Source: Gemmatimonadota bacterium
Lineage (GTDB): Bacteria > Gemmatimonadota > Gemmatimonadetes > Gemmatimonadales > Gemmatimonadaceae
Direction of reading: 5' to 3'
Assembly: GCA_003155795.1 (NCBI GenBank)
Contig: PMEM01000027.1
Coordinates: 54,550-100,424 of the forward strand
Length of the DNA: 45,875 nucleotides
Position 1 is the first letter of the stretch. Each line of letters starts with the position of its first letter. Under the pieces are notes generated by a model. The model was not told where the DNA came from. It saw nothing but the letters and a program-made list of their open reading frames with translations, and did not search any database. Shown piece by piece: positions 16,343-25,608 of the stretch. The translations under genes and the position numbers were made by a program.

Positions 16343-16415
16343 TGCCCCTTGGTGTAACTGGCAACACGTCCGCCTCTGGAGCGGAAGAGTCCTGGTTCGA
16401 CCCCAGGAGGGGCAA
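16343..16415 (+). tRNA. tRNA-Gln (anticodon CTG)
   Basis: 73-nt cloverleaf: acceptor TGCCCCT with AGGGGCA and discriminator A, D-arm GTG..CAC, anticodon stem TCCGC/GCGGA around CTCTGGA (anticodon CTG, reads CAG), variable loop AGAGT, T-arm CCTGG-TTCGACC-CCAGG. CCA is not encoded. The 3' part is the insertion site of the island that follows. The IS1-family element ends 65 bases upstream, so the promoter must lie in 16278-16342 or come from the element. Confidence 0.95.
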
Positions 16416-16457
16416 CTGAAAGCCCGACAAGCGCTTAGGTGCTGTCGGGCTTTTCGC
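16369..16457. repeat. attL-like direct repeat (3' half of tRNA-Gln plus terminator)
   Basis: 89 bases that recur at 29325-29413 with only two mismatches; the first 61 (16369-16429) are identical. It begins at the anticodon stem of tRNA-Gln and includes its terminator. This is the classical footprint of site-specific integration into a tRNA gene. Confidence 0.92.
16419..16454 (+). terminator. Rho-independent terminator of tRNA-Gln
   Basis: AAAGCCCGACA (16419-16429) pairs with TGTCGGGCTTT (16443-16453), followed by T. The same hairpin is in the right-hand copy at 29375-29409. Confidence 0.85.
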
Positions 16458-16940
16458 ATTTGATGCTTCGGATTTTCTGCCCCCGAACCCGGCGATAGGC
16501 ATAGGACTATGTCGTTGTGCGATCAAAGTTCTGCGCGCTGTGCGTCGCTCCGATCTACGGAGCTCAAATGCAAAGGTGCAATTCACCAACAAGGACACGA
16601 CGTTTACCTAGGGTTGTCTGAGATTTCGTCGGGATGGTGGAGACTCCGTCAGACTGTCGCAACCGTGCGTTAAGCGGGTAACTCCCAATTGAGCGACTCC
16701 TGGTATGCCCGGCCCTATCATCCGCAGAATCTCGGTTTGGATCCGATTCCAACTCGCGTAATCGCGAGCCGCGATGGTACCAAAAGATGTTCTAGTATCC
16801 CTCGCCGCAACCAGCTACGCGGGGTACATTGGTCTCGACGAAAGCGCGGTGAGCTGGAGACCCTGCGAGTTGTTTCGACGGTGCATGATTCCTAGCCCTT
16901 GCGCAACACTGCAGTTGATGAACAGCGTCGGAGCACGACA
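16458..16940. other. gene-poor left end of the island
   Basis: About 480 bases without a gene I can support. A short frame from 16774 looks slightly coding (MVPKDVLVSLAATSYAGYIG) but ends in another frame of the ATPase gene, so it is not called. This is where an integrase would normally sit; none is recognisable. The dyad CTCGCG/CGCGAG near 16754-16769 is the only clear structure. Confidence 0.5.
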
Positions 16941-19358
16941 GTGGCCAAGATTGAGGATCACGTGTTTGAAATCGAGCAGCATCTTGCGAAAGGGCATGGC
17001 GAAGTGCCCCAAAGCCTCTTGCTCGAACTCTTGCAACAAATGGGTCCGCACGAGTTACGCGAATGGAACAGCGACTTGCGCAAGGTCATTGATCGGTTCC
17101 AGCTAAAACGGCGTTCCGAGCTGACCGCGGAGCTGGATCGCCTGATCGCCCGCGGGCTTAATCCGCGCGATTTGCCGCTAGTGAAGGCTGAAGTCGAAGC
17201 CATGGCAACTGATAACCAAGCGGACGCTTTCGAACGTGAATTGCGTCGAGACCTGCGCGACCTTCGAGACAATCATATCTTCGCGTGGTCGACCTCGTAT
17301 CGTGAGCTGCTTGTGCCGCATTTTGATGAGCTTTTGCCGCTAGCAAGGTCGCCGAACGTCGTTGCGGCATTCAAACGAGCTCTCAGCGAGCACTCGCACG
17401 AGATATTTCAGAGGGGCTACGCGCACGTCACCACGCAAAAGGGAGCCACACAAGGGGAGGCCGTTCAGAAGGCATCGAGCGGATTAGCCCGATTCCTGGA
17501 CCTGCCGGTCGAGTTCTACTCGACACGTGCTACAACAACTTCCGAGCCTTCGAGAGCACGAGAACTGCGAACTTTGGGTTCAGCGCTGATTTTCGCAATC
17601 GTCGAAGGTTATGGTGCTTGTAATTTCGGTAACGACGATGGATGGGAATTGCTTGCAAAATGGCCTTCGTCTTGGGCGCATTACATCCCGTTCCTAACGG
17701 GCGCAGATGCGACAATAATATCTCAGGGCCTCGGATCTGGTCAGTTCGCGCGCGGGGTAGCCGACGTAGCACTTCCCCTCGTGAAGGGACTCGATGAGCT
17801 GATAGCACGCCCCGGTCAAGAGTACCTTCAACTTCCTGTGCTTGGTCAACTGATCTGGGATCAGCGCAGACTTGAGGTGGCTTTACGTCCGCCGCCCGAC
17901 GCAGAAGATCCGCGCTTAATCGAAATTCATGCGTATCTCGATGAGGGATACGTGAATCAAGCGGAGCTTTTAGCATCTCTGGGGCGCGGCGTGAGCGTAA
18001 TTGTCACCCCACTCAAAGCCGATGTAGAGGCGGTTGTGAAGGGCAACTCCGCACTGAGCAAGGCGGTCGTAGCGGTCACAAGTCCCGGAACGGCTGACCC
18101 GTTGCTTGCTCTTAGGGTTGCGAACGCTATTGAGAACGTAATCTACGAGCGTCGCAGCCCGCGCGCGGCGACAAATCCGCTCGCTTATAACTTTGCCGAG
18201 GCTTTTCCGCTACGATCTGCGTTCCTCACGAAGTACTTCCATGTGCCGCGTACAAGCGTTAGGGATTCTTTGCGCGTTTTTGAGCGGAGAAACGGCGTTC
18301 GGCTTTGGTGTAGCGTCCGAAGAAGCGGCAAAACGACAGCGTGTTTTGATCTCGGTTCGACGACTGGTAGTTCAACTGTAGTTAGTCAAACGTGTGACAG
18401 TACAGAGCAATTTCCTGGTGCGCATGTGTTCTATGACGAGGTGGTCACCGCGCTAGAGTTGGGAGCACAACTTCCCAAGGACTTCTTTAGTAGCGTCGTT
18501 GAGAGATGCGCGCCGCTGCCGACGGCGGGTCCGGGCCGAGTCGTCTTTGTTATTGACGAGTATGAGACGCTTTTCGGCAAGCTAAAAAGTGACCTGAGGG
18601 TCAAACCTGAACTGCGTTACAATGTTGTCCAGCCATTGCTCAACCAGATGGTCGGCTTCACGCAGAGCAACCTACTGGTATTCATGGGTCAACAACCAGA
18701 TGCGCACAACATCCTAATGGACCAAAACCAACTGAGCGCGTACGTCGAGCAGGACGCCTTCCCGTTGTTTCAACATCACGTACAGACTACTTCTGGAGAG
18801 TTCTCGGAGCTCGTTCGCAAAGTATTGACTGACCGAATAATGTTCGATGCGGGGTTCGCTGATGCGCTCTATGTCGAGACGATGGGGCACCCTTTCCTAA
18901 CTGTCAATCTACTAGTCGAGTTCGTTGACTGGTTAATCGAGCGTAAGGTGCCTGCGCGGCATCTTCGGCTCCGTGCCCACCACTTTGACACATTCGCGCT
19001 CACGCATCTCCAATCGAAGCGGATTAGGCTGAGTAGCGCGTACGACTTCTTTCGGAGCGCAAGCTCACACGCGCTGCACATAGACGCGGCCGAGTCTGCG
19101 CCTTGGCTGCACGCGATTTACTCCCTACTGCGGGCACTCTACATCGCAGCGCCAGAGACATTATCGGTAACGCCCGAGCAGTTCGAAAACCTGGCTCAAG
19201 CCGTTGTGGACACTGCGGCTCTCGACTTTACTCCGGATGAGTTGTTGCGCACCGGCTCGCAGGCAAATTTTTTTGCTTACGATAATGAAAGTGTTCGGCC
19301 TCGAATTAGGCTCTTGGCGCGCATCGTTGGCGCGGTCAGACCACGGGTACGTCCATGA
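16941..19358 (+). CDS. large P-loop ATPase of unknown system (island gene A)
   Basis: About 805 aa from GTG 16941, chosen because GGAG lies 7 bases upstream; a TTG at 16899 would add 14 residues. The first ~450 residues are helical and unrecognised (KIEDHVFEIEQHLAKGHGEVPQ, many Leu/Arg/Glu heptads). A NTPase domain follows: Walker A-like CSVRRSGKTTACFDLG near residue 463, Walker B GRVVFVIDEYETLFG near 538, a sensor-like strand NLLVFMGQQPDAH near 576, and GHPFLTVNLLVEFVDWL near 648, as in AAA/STAND (Arch-ATPase-like) proteins. The canonical first Gly of the P-loop is not at its usual place. A ~120-residue helical C terminus follows. The ATGA overlap with the next gene shows a two-gene unit. 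By context (with type I restriction genes in a tRNA island) it is probably a defence ATPase; this is inference. It matches no named system I know. Confidence 0.75.
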   Translation: MAKIEDHVFEIEQHLAKGHGEVPQSLLLELLQQMGPHELREWNSDLRKVIDRFQLKRRSELTAELDRLIARGLNPRDLPLVKAEVEAMATDNQADAFERELRRDLRDLRDNHIFAWSTSYRELLVPHFDELLPLARSPNVVAAFKRALSEHSHEIFQRGYAHVTTQKGATQGEAVQKASSGLARFLDLPVEFYSTRATTTSEPSRARELRTLGSALIFAIVEGYGACNFGNDDGWELLAKWPSSWAHYIPFLTGADATIISQGLGSGQFARGVADVALPLVKGLDELIARPGQEYLQLPVLGQLIWDQRRLEVALRPPPDAEDPRLIEIHAYLDEGYVNQAELLASLGRGVSVIVTPLKADVEAVVKGNSALSKAVVAVTSPGTADPLLALRVANAIENVIYERRSPRAATNPLAYNFAEAFPLRSAFLTKYFHVPRTSVRDSLRVFERRNGVRLWCSVRRSGKTTACFDLGSTTGSSTVVSQTCDSTEQFPGAHVFYDEVVTALELGAQLPKDFFSSVVERCAPLPTAGPGRVVFVIDEYETLFGKLKSDLRVKPELRYNVVQPLLNQMVGFTQSNLLVFMGQQPDAHNILMDQNQLSAYVEQDAFPLFQHHVQTTSGEFSELVRKVLTDRIMFDAGFADALYVETMGHPFLTVNLLVEFVDWLIERKVPARHLRLRAHHFDTFALTHLQSKRIRLSSAYDFFRSASSHALHIDAAESAPWLHAIYSLLRALYIAAPETLSVTPEQFENLAQAVVDTAALDFTPDELLRTGSQANFFAYDNESVRPRIRLLARIVGAVRPRVRP

Positions 19359-20413
19359 TCGATGATATTATCTCTCCTCGCCTGGTCGGAGAGCTTGTAG
19401 CGGAGAAGCTGCGGGCGACAAAGGATCCGATCACGGTCCTATGGTCGTGCACATCAGAAGATCGCGAGAAGTACGCGATGGAGGTCTCCCGGGCCGGCGG
19501 CCGAGGGGTGGTCCCATTGATAATACGTGGTGTCGCATTCGATGACCCGAATGTCATCCTGCAAGATCTCGCATTACTTATTGAACAAAATAAACCTGCC
19601 TTCGGTCGTTTCGTCAGCGAAGATGAATTGGGCAAGCTTGAGCGTGTAGCCATCGTGCTAGTGTCGAGAGTTCCACTGCGTGTGTTACAGGTGGCGTCGC
19701 CAATCGCGTTGCCACAATGGTTTCCGGTCGCACCTGGTGAGACTCACAACATCGTGATCGAGGATGTTACATGGCAGATAAATGCGAGCCTCGGATGTGA
19801 GGAGCTCAGAATAGATGAGATCGGATTCGCCCTGTACCGTCTTGAGGGATGTATAATCGACCGCTTAGAGATGGTGTTGTCGAGCGACCTGAGGAACGGC
19901 ACGATGAGCTTTGTTGCATTGCTGCAAAAATACGCCGGAGCGAATAAGCCGTGCAGCGAAATACTCGCCGGCGCGGTCCGAGCACGAAATGCCGTCAGGA
20001 ACCCTTACCATTTTCGACCGAAAAGCACTGAGCCATCCAGTGTGATCGCAATGTTGTGGAGGATTGCCAATGAAACGCCGCCGGATGGACTGAGCAAAGT
20101 CGGCCGCCAGATCGCCGATGCGTTGGTTGTAGGAGACCACGCCCTGGCAGATCCGTTGATCGCCGTTATTACGCGGCCAAGCAATCCGGACACAAGCGAC
20201 GCGGTTCGAGGCGGTAGAGCGCTCGTTGCGACCGTGCGTGCTGCGTGCCAGCTAACAACGGCCGCTGCGCATGCAGACGCATACGGGAGCTATCCGTTGC
20301 TGGTCCTTCGGGCTCTGTCCTATGATATTCGAACAGCGCTGGACTTGTTCGCGTCTGACATTGAAGATCTACCCGATTTACCGTTGCGCGAACCGCACAA
20401 CAATTTTGTGTAA
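19355..20413 (+). CDS. unrecognised partner of the island ATPase (island gene B)
   Basis: 352 aa; start ATG at 19355 overlaps the ATPase stop (ATGA). The first ~130 residues look alpha/beta (ITVLWSCTSEDREKYAMEV, GVVPLIIRGVAFDD, RVAIVLVSRVPLRVLQV), like a Rossmann-type or receptor domain. Residues about 150-350 are mainly helical (IGFALYRLEGCIIDRLEMVL, SFVALLQKYAG, SSVIAMLWRIANET, ALVATVRAACQLTTAAA). No catalytic motif, membrane segment or signal peptide. Fixed pairing with the ATPase suggests either effector or sensor subunit. Codon use is AT-richer than in the backbone. It ends 171 bases before the convergent DUF262 gene. Confidence 0.75.
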   Translation: MIDDIISPRLVGELVAEKLRATKDPITVLWSCTSEDREKYAMEVSRAGGRGVVPLIIRGVAFDDPNVILQDLALLIEQNKPAFGRFVSEDELGKLERVAIVLVSRVPLRVLQVASPIALPQWFPVAPGETHNIVIEDVTWQINASLGCEELRIDEIGFALYRLEGCIIDRLEMVLSSDLRNGTMSFVALLQKYAGANKPCSEILAGAVRARNAVRNPYHFRPKSTEPSSVIAMLWRIANETPPDGLSKVGRQIADALVVGDHALADPLIAVITRPSNPDTSDAVRGGRALVATVRAACQLTTAAAHADAYGSYPLLVLRALSYDIRTALDLFASDIEDLPDLPLREPHNNFV

Positions 20414-20584
20414 CACGACTATGCAATTGCACGTTGAGGGATCCGCCGACGGAATCGTCAGGCGACCTGAACATCGTCATTGTCTGGAGCCCGATGAGTC
20501 AACTAAGATGAATCTCAAGCCAGCCTGTCAACGCGACTTCTAGCTATTGCCGAGGACCCCCCCGGGCAGGACATTTGCGCGAAG

Positions 20585-21589
20585 CTACAGCGTCGCGAAG
20601 TACGTCTTTATTTTCTCTGCCATGAGCCTTCGTCGCTCCTCCAGGAATCCGTCGTAGTCGCCCGCCAGGCCATCGAATATCGCTGTGGGAATGCAGTGCT
20701 CTCGCAAGTTGCTTTCGAGTTCTTCTACTTTCGTTATCCCGCCGTACTTCTGTGGGCTTCCGCGTACCTGCTTTGAGATATCGCCAAAGTACTCGGCAGG
20801 CGGCTTGGCACCGATTGCGATGTTGATCTCGCTCTGCGCCACGGCGTAATTGGCGATCTGATTATAGCGACCCCGATTCAATCCTTGCGACTTCAGATAA
20901 TGACGAGGGAAGATGTGATGTACGTCGCTGCGGTTGAGGATCAGGTCGAGGACGCTTATGTCGCGCGAAAGGAAGCCTTTATCGTGCAGCTTGATTTGTG
21001 CGGCCTGGAACACCCTGAAATATGGACTGTTGCTCGATGACGTTTCCATCGACTGCGGAAGCAACGTGGACCAGAAACTGTCGGAAAGCTCGGCGCGAAC
21101 GACCGAGTCGGTATAGGCCGAAACTCCGCGAGCAGCAATTTGGCGAATGTCGAAGTCGAATGACGTCTCCGGATTTCCTGAATATCGCCCAGTCAGCAAA
21201 GACATCACGTACCAGCGCCGGACCATTCGTTCAATGTCGGCAGCCTGCATTCCTTCTGATCGTCCCCGCAGGTACAGAATGTACGCGAAATTCACCGAAT
21301 TCTGGCCGCCAATAAGATCGTGATGCACGAAACCCGCGGGCCGGAGGATCATGACCAATCGCTTGAAGTGCGTTTCGTTGATGAAGTTCAGGACGCCGCT
21401 CTTGAGTCGGGCGAACGACTCTTCCGCGATAGCATCCTCAAACTGCTTCGTCTCGAAGTTTCTGCCAGATAGGAGCGCAACTAGATCCTGCAGTTTTCCG
21501 CGACCGAATTCGTTCGTAAATGCGACGCGTAGCATGTTAGTGTACGACGGGTCGGATATGTCGTCGTTCACATCCTTGAGCCACGCCAT
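20585..21589 (-). CDS. DUF262-associated HNH domain (second half of the broken gene)
   Basis: 334 aa if translated from the internal ATG at 21589 (13 codons after the stop codon); no convincing ribosome binding site is seen there. The C-terminal part holds the DUF1524/HNH-type nuclease motif: [16 protein letters not shown] near residues 219-234 (His-His and the Pro-Arg-His), then [26 protein letters not shown]. If not made, the nuclease activity of the system is lost. Its downstream end faces the ATPase module. Confidence 0.65.
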   Translation of the reverse strand: MAWLKDVNDDISDPSYTNMLRVAFTNEFGRGKLQDLVALLSGRNFETKQFEDAIAEESFARLKSGVLNFINETHFKRLVMILRPAGFVHHDLIGGQNSVNFAYILYLRGRSEGMQAADIERMVRRWYVMSLLTGRYSGNPETSFDFDIRQIAARGVSAYTDSVVRAELSDSFWSTLLPQSMETSSSNSPYFRVFQAAQIKLHDKGFLSRDISVLDLILNRSDVHHIFPRHYLKSQGLNRGRYNQIANYAVAQSEINIAIGAKPPAEYFGDISKQVRGSPQKYGGITKVEELESNLREHCIPTAIFDGLAGDYDGFLEERRRLMAEKIKTYFATL

Positions 21590-21628
21590 TTTCGGCAGGA
21601 ATTCGGAAGCAGCGAATACGGAATCATT

Positions 21629-22381
21629 CTATTGTATCGGACCATAAAACTCTGGCGCCACGGCGAGATGGCAGAAGTAGTCGATGGCCTTGCGGAGCTG
21701 ATTGCCGCCGTAGCTGGTATTAGCGGCGATCTTTGACATGGCGAAGTCCGCCTGGCTGAGCGATGCGCCAGCCGAGTTCACGCGGATGAAGATCTCGGTG
21801 ACCGTTTCGATGTCCAGATCTTCCGCCAGGTCGATGATGCCAACGTGATTGTTAACGATCTTGCCAACGCGATCCAGCGATTCGTGCAAGGCGTCTTCAT
21901 CTGCCGATGGATTTGCAGCTGTGTAGCTCTTGATCAGCTTGAGCAACTTGAAGTCGGGCGCAAATGCGTCCGCAACGTCCGGAATCCACGCACTGTCTTT
22001 CTGAATCGCTGGATTGCTCACCTCAAACCGCTCATCCACCGGATGAAACGCGATGCGAATGCGAACGGTTTCGTAATCCTTGGTCAGTACTTCATAACCG
22101 AGCAAAGCTGCCATGAGGGCCGTCACACGTTGCTGGCCATCGATCAGGATGCGTTTGCCAGCCGAGAGGGTGCCGTCCTTGAGCCTCACCGTCGGATTGC
22201 GCCAGGCGATCAGATAGCCGACTGGATAGCCCTGATAGAGCGAATCGAGAAGGTTGCGGACCTTGGTTGCGTCCCAGACAAATGGGCGTTGAATCTCGGG
22301 GATCGCGATCTCGCCAGATTTTACCCAGGTGAGTAAGGTTTGAATCGGGTGTGGTGTGACAGAGTAGCGTTGGGTGGCCAT
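21629..22381 (-). CDS. DUF262 N-terminal domain protein (first half of the broken gene)
   Basis: 250 aa ending at the premature TAG. It holds the complete DUF262 (GmrS-like, ParB/Srx-type) domain: [34 protein letters not shown] near residues 28-60, and the signature [20 protein letters not shown] near 79-98, the nucleotide-interacting motif of the family, then [21 protein letters not shown]. It could still be made as a free domain, since known GmrS and GmrD are sometimes separate proteins, but here the break falls inside a helical segment, not at a domain boundary. Confidence 0.75.
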   Translation of the reverse strand: MATQRYSVTPHPIQTLLTWVKSGEIAIPEIQRPFVWDATKVRNLLDSLYQGYPVGYLIAWRNPTVRLKDGTLSAGKRILIDGQQRVTALMAALLGYEVLTKDYETVRIRIAFHPVDERFEVSNPAIQKDSAWIPDVADAFAPDFKLLKLIKSYTAANPSADEDALHESLDRVGKIVNNHVGIIDLAEDLDIETVTEIFIRVNSAGASLSQADFAMSKIAANTSYGGNQLRKAIDYFCHLAVAPEFYGPIQ

Positions 22382-22384
22382 GTG

Positions 22385-23578
22385 TTAGAGCTCGCCTTTG
22401 AATGCGCGGTCGAGGATGGACGGGAGGAGCGCGTCGAGCTGAGCATCCGCCTTTGCCTGGGCCTCAGCGACCGTGGACAGTTGGGAACGAATGGCTGCGG
22501 CCTCTTTCGCGATTCGGCGCTGTTCGTTGATAGGAGGAAGCGGGACGCCGATTCCTAACAAGCGCTGCGTGGTAAACTTGCGAGTATCGTGTGTGGATTT
22601 CTCCACCATTTCAACGATTGCGCTGTTGACGGCCCAGAAAAATTCAACCAAGAAGTCCGCGTCTAGGCGTTCGCAAAGGACGAGTGCTTTCATATCCTGG
22701 TTAATCGTTGCCGGAACTCGAAGTACAGCTGATGGAAAGGTGTGGGCGAGGATCATCCCACGAACGACGATTAACACGGCTCCCGGCGCAATCAGCTTGG
22801 CGGGCGATGAAGATAAGCCCGCGCTGGTGATCGTATTGCGCGAGGTGAAGATCTCGCGGGCTTTCATGTCCTTCGGTGTCACCCATGGTATGTCTCCACC
22901 CCACAGCGACGGATCGGATTTCGAGGGCGTTCCACCTCCTCGAAGCTCGACACAGTCACCAAGCGGGGTAGAAGGAAATTGGGCCTGCGCGAGTTTAAAG
23001 ATTCTTGCTACCGAAGCTCGTCCAAGCGCAACGTGTTTAGCTGATGCAGCCCGCCGCAACGTGCGAGCCTCCGCGATCTTCGCGGCCAACTCGGTGATCC
23101 GCGCCGCGGTCCTCCGCTGCTCGATGAGCGGCGGGAGCGGCATGTCAAGGAGCAAGAACTTTGGTGGATTAAGCGTGAGCTTCGAGAGCGCTGCGGAGCC
23201 GGTAGACATAGCTTGTGCTTGCGCCCACAGCTCCGGCATCTGGAAGTACCAAGACAGATAGCGTTCGTCGGCTCGCGCCCTGTCAAGTTCGTACGTTGGG
23301 AACTTATCGGAAACAAGCATTCGGTCTAATTCCGGCGGAACAATACCAAACGTTCCTTTCCATGCGAACAACTTGTTGTAGATAATATCTCCACTCCGAA
23401 TCACAAAGTGACTCTTCTTTGCAATCCGAAGTGCAGGCTTGAGCTCCCTATGGAACGGACCTTTTCCGTAAAGTCGCATCCCAACCAGGTTTGCGTCCTC
23501 GTCCGAACCGAGCGTATATGGTCGCGTGTTCGGTCGCAAGAAAGCGCCGAACTTGACGCGCTTCCACCGTTCTCTCAT
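22385..23578 (-). CDS. hsdS: type I restriction-modification specificity subunit S
   Basis: 397 aa, normal length for HsdS, with two target recognition domains each closed by a conserved helix: first ~LDMPLPPLIEQRRTAARITELAAKIAEARTLR near residues 150-185, second VPLPPINEQRRIAKEAAAIRSQLS near 345-370. TRD2 contains ELRGGGTPSKSDPSLWGGDIPWVTPKDM, a typical TRD start. The subunit sets the bipartite DNA target for HsdM2S methylation and HsdR cleavage. Its start overlaps the hsdM stop by 4 bases (23575-23578). It appears intact. Confidence 0.95.
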   Translation of the reverse strand: MRERWKRVKFGAFLRPNTRPYTLGSDEDANLVGMRLYGKGPFHRELKPALRIAKKSHFVIRSGDIIYNKLFAWKGTFGIVPPELDRMLVSDKFPTYELDRARADERYLSWYFQMPELWAQAQAMSTGSAALSKLTLNPPKFLLLDMPLPPLIEQRRTAARITELAAKIAEARTLRRAASAKHVALGRASVARIFKLAQAQFPSTPLGDCVELRGGGTPSKSDPSLWGGDIPWVTPKDMKAREIFTSRNTITSAGLSSSPAKLIAPGAVLIVVRGMILAHTFPSAVLRVPATINQDMKALVLCERLDADFLVEFFWAVNSAIVEMVEKSTHDTRKFTTQRLLGIGVPLPPINEQRRIAKEAAAIRSQLSTVAEAQAKADAQLDALLPSILDRAFKGEL

Positions 23579-25122
23579 GGCTCGATCTTCAACGCGGCGC
23601 CGATTTCATCCATCAACTCAAGAATGCGCCATTCCTTGGCGATAATGTCGTCCACGAGCTGCTTAGGCGGCAGATGTGCGAAGTCAACCTTCGCGCGCGG
23701 ATTCTTGCTGTCCAGATTGTAGCTGTTCGATGCCAGGGCTTCTGCGCTGACCTGCCACGCCTGATCGTTTTCTGCACGCGCACCCCACCATTCGAGCAAC
23801 GGTCGGAATTCTTCGTAGCGCAGCGGTTGTGTCTTGGTGTAGTTCTTTCGACCCTCTGGAAGGGGAAGTTCATAGTACCAGACATCCTCGGTTGGGCCAG
23901 AGCGATCGAAAAAAAGGATGTTGGTTGGGATCGGAGTGTACGGTGCGAACACGCCGTTCGGCAGCCTAACGATCGTGTGAAGATTGAACTCGCTGACTAA
24001 CTCTTGTTTGATTCGCGCGCAGACACCGTCACCGAAAAGCGTGCCGCTTGGAACAATTACCGCTGCGCGCGCCGGCCCATGCTTGCCGGGTTTGCGACGC
24101 AGCCGGCGCATAATCAGCTGAAGGAACAGAAGCGCCGTTTCCGCAGTCTGTTTGTCGCCAGGGAAGTTGTCCTGAATTCCCTTTTCCTCTTCGCCGCCAA
24201 AGGGAGGGTTTGTGACGATCACATCCACGCGATCTCTGTCACCGATCTCCGTCAGTCTGAAACGCAACGCGTTACCCGGATCGATCTGTGGCGACTCTAG
24301 CCCGTGCAGCAGAAGGTTCATTTGCGCGAGCAAATACGGTAGTGGCTTCGGCTCACACCCGAGAATTGACTGCGTCTGCAGCACACGCCGATCCTCCACA
24401 GTCTCCACTTGCTCGGCGAGATGCTTGTATGCCTCGACGAGAAAGCCGCCCGTGCCCGTCGCCGGATCCAGCACGACTTCACCGAGACGTGGGTTGACTG
24501 CTTCGACCATCAAGCGAACGACAACACGCGGTGTATAGAATTCGCCGGAATCGCCCGCGGCGTCGCGCATTTCGCGCAGCATGCTTTCGTACAGCGCGCC
24601 GAGCGTGCTCAGCTCCTCGCTCGACGTGAAGTGGATGCTCGCGATCTTATTGATGACGTCGCGAAGCAAATACCCGCTCTTCATGCGGTTGTCCACGCCG
24701 CGAAAGACTGTCGCGATCACGTCACGTCGGTCGTCGCCCTCGGCGCTGCTCAGGTTGCGCAGATACGCAAACAACCCCGCACCTCTCGTTCCATCCGGTA
24801 GGACCGTTTCATCCTGATTGATGAACGCGAGCAACTCGTCGCCGGTGATACCACCTTCGTTCGCCGCCCAGTCACGCCAGCGATACGGCGAATCGATAGC
24901 GGGCCGGAACGCCGTACCGCCTAGCGCTGCCTCGGCTTCGCGTTCCAGTTCCAGGTCGTCCAGGAATTTCAGGAACATGATCCACGTGAGCAGCGGCAAC
25001 CGATCGAGATCGCCGTTGAGTCCCTTGTCCTTGCGCATGAGATCGCGCGCCGATTTCAGCAGGCTTCCAAGAGATTGTGCGGTGGTCTTGATCGGTGCGG
25101 TCGGCTTCTTTTTTTGCGGCAT
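23575..25122 (-). CDS. hsdM: type I restriction-modification DNA methyltransferase subunit M
   Basis: 515 aa. N-terminal HsdM helical domain (SLGSLLKSARDLMRKDKGLNG) followed by the N6-adenine methyltransferase core: SAM motif DPATGTGGFLVEAYKHL near residues 219-235 and catalytic motif IVTNPPFGGEEE near 310-320. It uses S-adenosylmethionine to methylate adenine in the target set by HsdS. Complete and with normal length. It is separated from the DUF5615 gene by 69 bases. Confidence 0.95.
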   Translation of the reverse strand: MPQKKKPTAPIKTTAQSLGSLLKSARDLMRKDKGLNGDLDRLPLLTWIMFLKFLDDLELEREAEAALGGTAFRPAIDSPYRWRDWAANEGGITGDELLAFINQDETVLPDGTRGAGLFAYLRNLSSAEGDDRRDVIATVFRGVDNRMKSGYLLRDVINKIASIHFTSSEELSTLGALYESMLREMRDAAGDSGEFYTPRVVVRLMVEAVNPRLGEVVLDPATGTGGFLVEAYKHLAEQVETVEDRRVLQTQSILGCEPKPLPYLLAQMNLLLHGLESPQIDPGNALRFRLTEIGDRDRVDVIVTNPPFGGEEEKGIQDNFPGDKQTAETALLFLQLIMRRLRRKPGKHGPARAAVIVPSGTLFGDGVCARIKQELVSEFNLHTIVRLPNGVFAPYTPIPTNILFFDRSGPTEDVWYYELPLPEGRKNYTKTQPLRYEEFRPLLEWWGARAENDQAWQVSAEALASNSYNLDSKNPRAKVDFAHLPPKQLVDDIIAKEWRILELMDEIGAALKIEP

Positions 25123-25191
25123 CTGTGGTGATAAGCGGCGAAAGCGAATTAGCGGAAGTGATATGCGTGTAACAATCTTGCGTTCATCGAG

Positions 25192-25608
25192 CTAGTCGAG
25201 CCAGAGGTCGATTCTTCCGGGCGCTTGAGGGTTCCTGGCAATGTCCTTCGGCGATGGTCGATAGACCTTTGCTATGAAGGGAGCGCGTTGGCGGCTCAGG
25301 AAATTCGTGATCGGACCTATAGTTCGCACGAAATTATCCGCCAGCTCGGGATGTGTCGCGTTGCCAATTACAAGGACCAACCCTAGCTCAGCGGCAAAGA
25401 CCGCTGCGCGTTCGTTCGGCTTGTAACGGATCCGCTCGTCGCGCGAAACCGAGATCCAGTTGCGGGCCGCGACTTCGGCAATCCACTCCACATCCGATGT
25501 AGTCGGTCCAAAGTGGTCGTCGTGTTCTTCGACGTGCAGGCCCGCGGCGCGAAGGATATGAGGGAATTTGTGGCCGAGATTACGGTCCGTGAAAAACGTG
25601 AAGCTCAC
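25192..25608 (-). CDS. DUF5615 PIN-like toxin
   Basis: 138 aa. TFFTDRNLGHKFPHILRAAGLHVEEHDDHF, then DVEWIAEVAARNWISVSRDERIR and LVLVIGN match the compact PIN-like DUF5615 fold: an acidic residue at the first strand end (Asp 8) and a second after the SVSRD strand (Asp about 57). These proteins are toxin-type ribonuclease candidates encoded with DUF433 antitoxins. The overlap of 4 bases with the upstream DUF433 gene supports the pair. It sits inside the type I restriction cluster, between hsdR and hsdM. Confidence 0.8.
   Translation of the reverse strand: MSFTFFTDRNLGHKFPHILRAAGLHVEEHDDHFGPTTSDVEWIAEVAARNWISVSRDERIRYKPNERAAVFAAELGLVLVIGNATHPELADNFVRTIGPITNFLSRQRAPFIAKVYRPSPKDIARNPQAPGRIDLWLD

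Larger units (their letters stand above)
20585..22381 (-). pseudogene. DUF262 / HNH (GmrSD-like) gene interrupted by an in-frame TAG
   Basis: Read through, this is one ~597-residue DUF262 protein of normal length. Codon by codon across the break the frame is [26 protein letters not shown], so both halves are in the same frame with a single stop (TAG at 21631-21629, minus strand) in an otherwise perfect coding stretch. DUF262 proteins with a C-terminal HNH/DUF1524 domain are modification-dependent or accessory nucleases often found beside type I restriction genes. The gene starts 3 bases after hsdS stops. The stop may be a real inactivating mutation, a sequencing error or, unlikely, a read-through site. 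Confidence 0.85.

Noticed and set aside
16251..16598. Minus-strand open frame with FQLPLLGSNQDSSAPEA, also at 29318-29563
   Set aside because: Antisense translation of tRNA-Gln and its duplicated 3' end, not a gene; its duplication reflects the attachment repeats.
16774..16895. Short plus-strand frame MVPKDVLVSLAATSYAGYIG as an integrase or small gene
   Set aside because: It runs into the ATPase gene in another frame and has no recognisable family feature.
19955..20030. RARNAVRNPYHF in island gene B as a HEPN RNase motif (R-x4-6-H)
   Set aside because: The spacing from Arg to His does not fit the HEPN motif, so nuclease function is not claimed.
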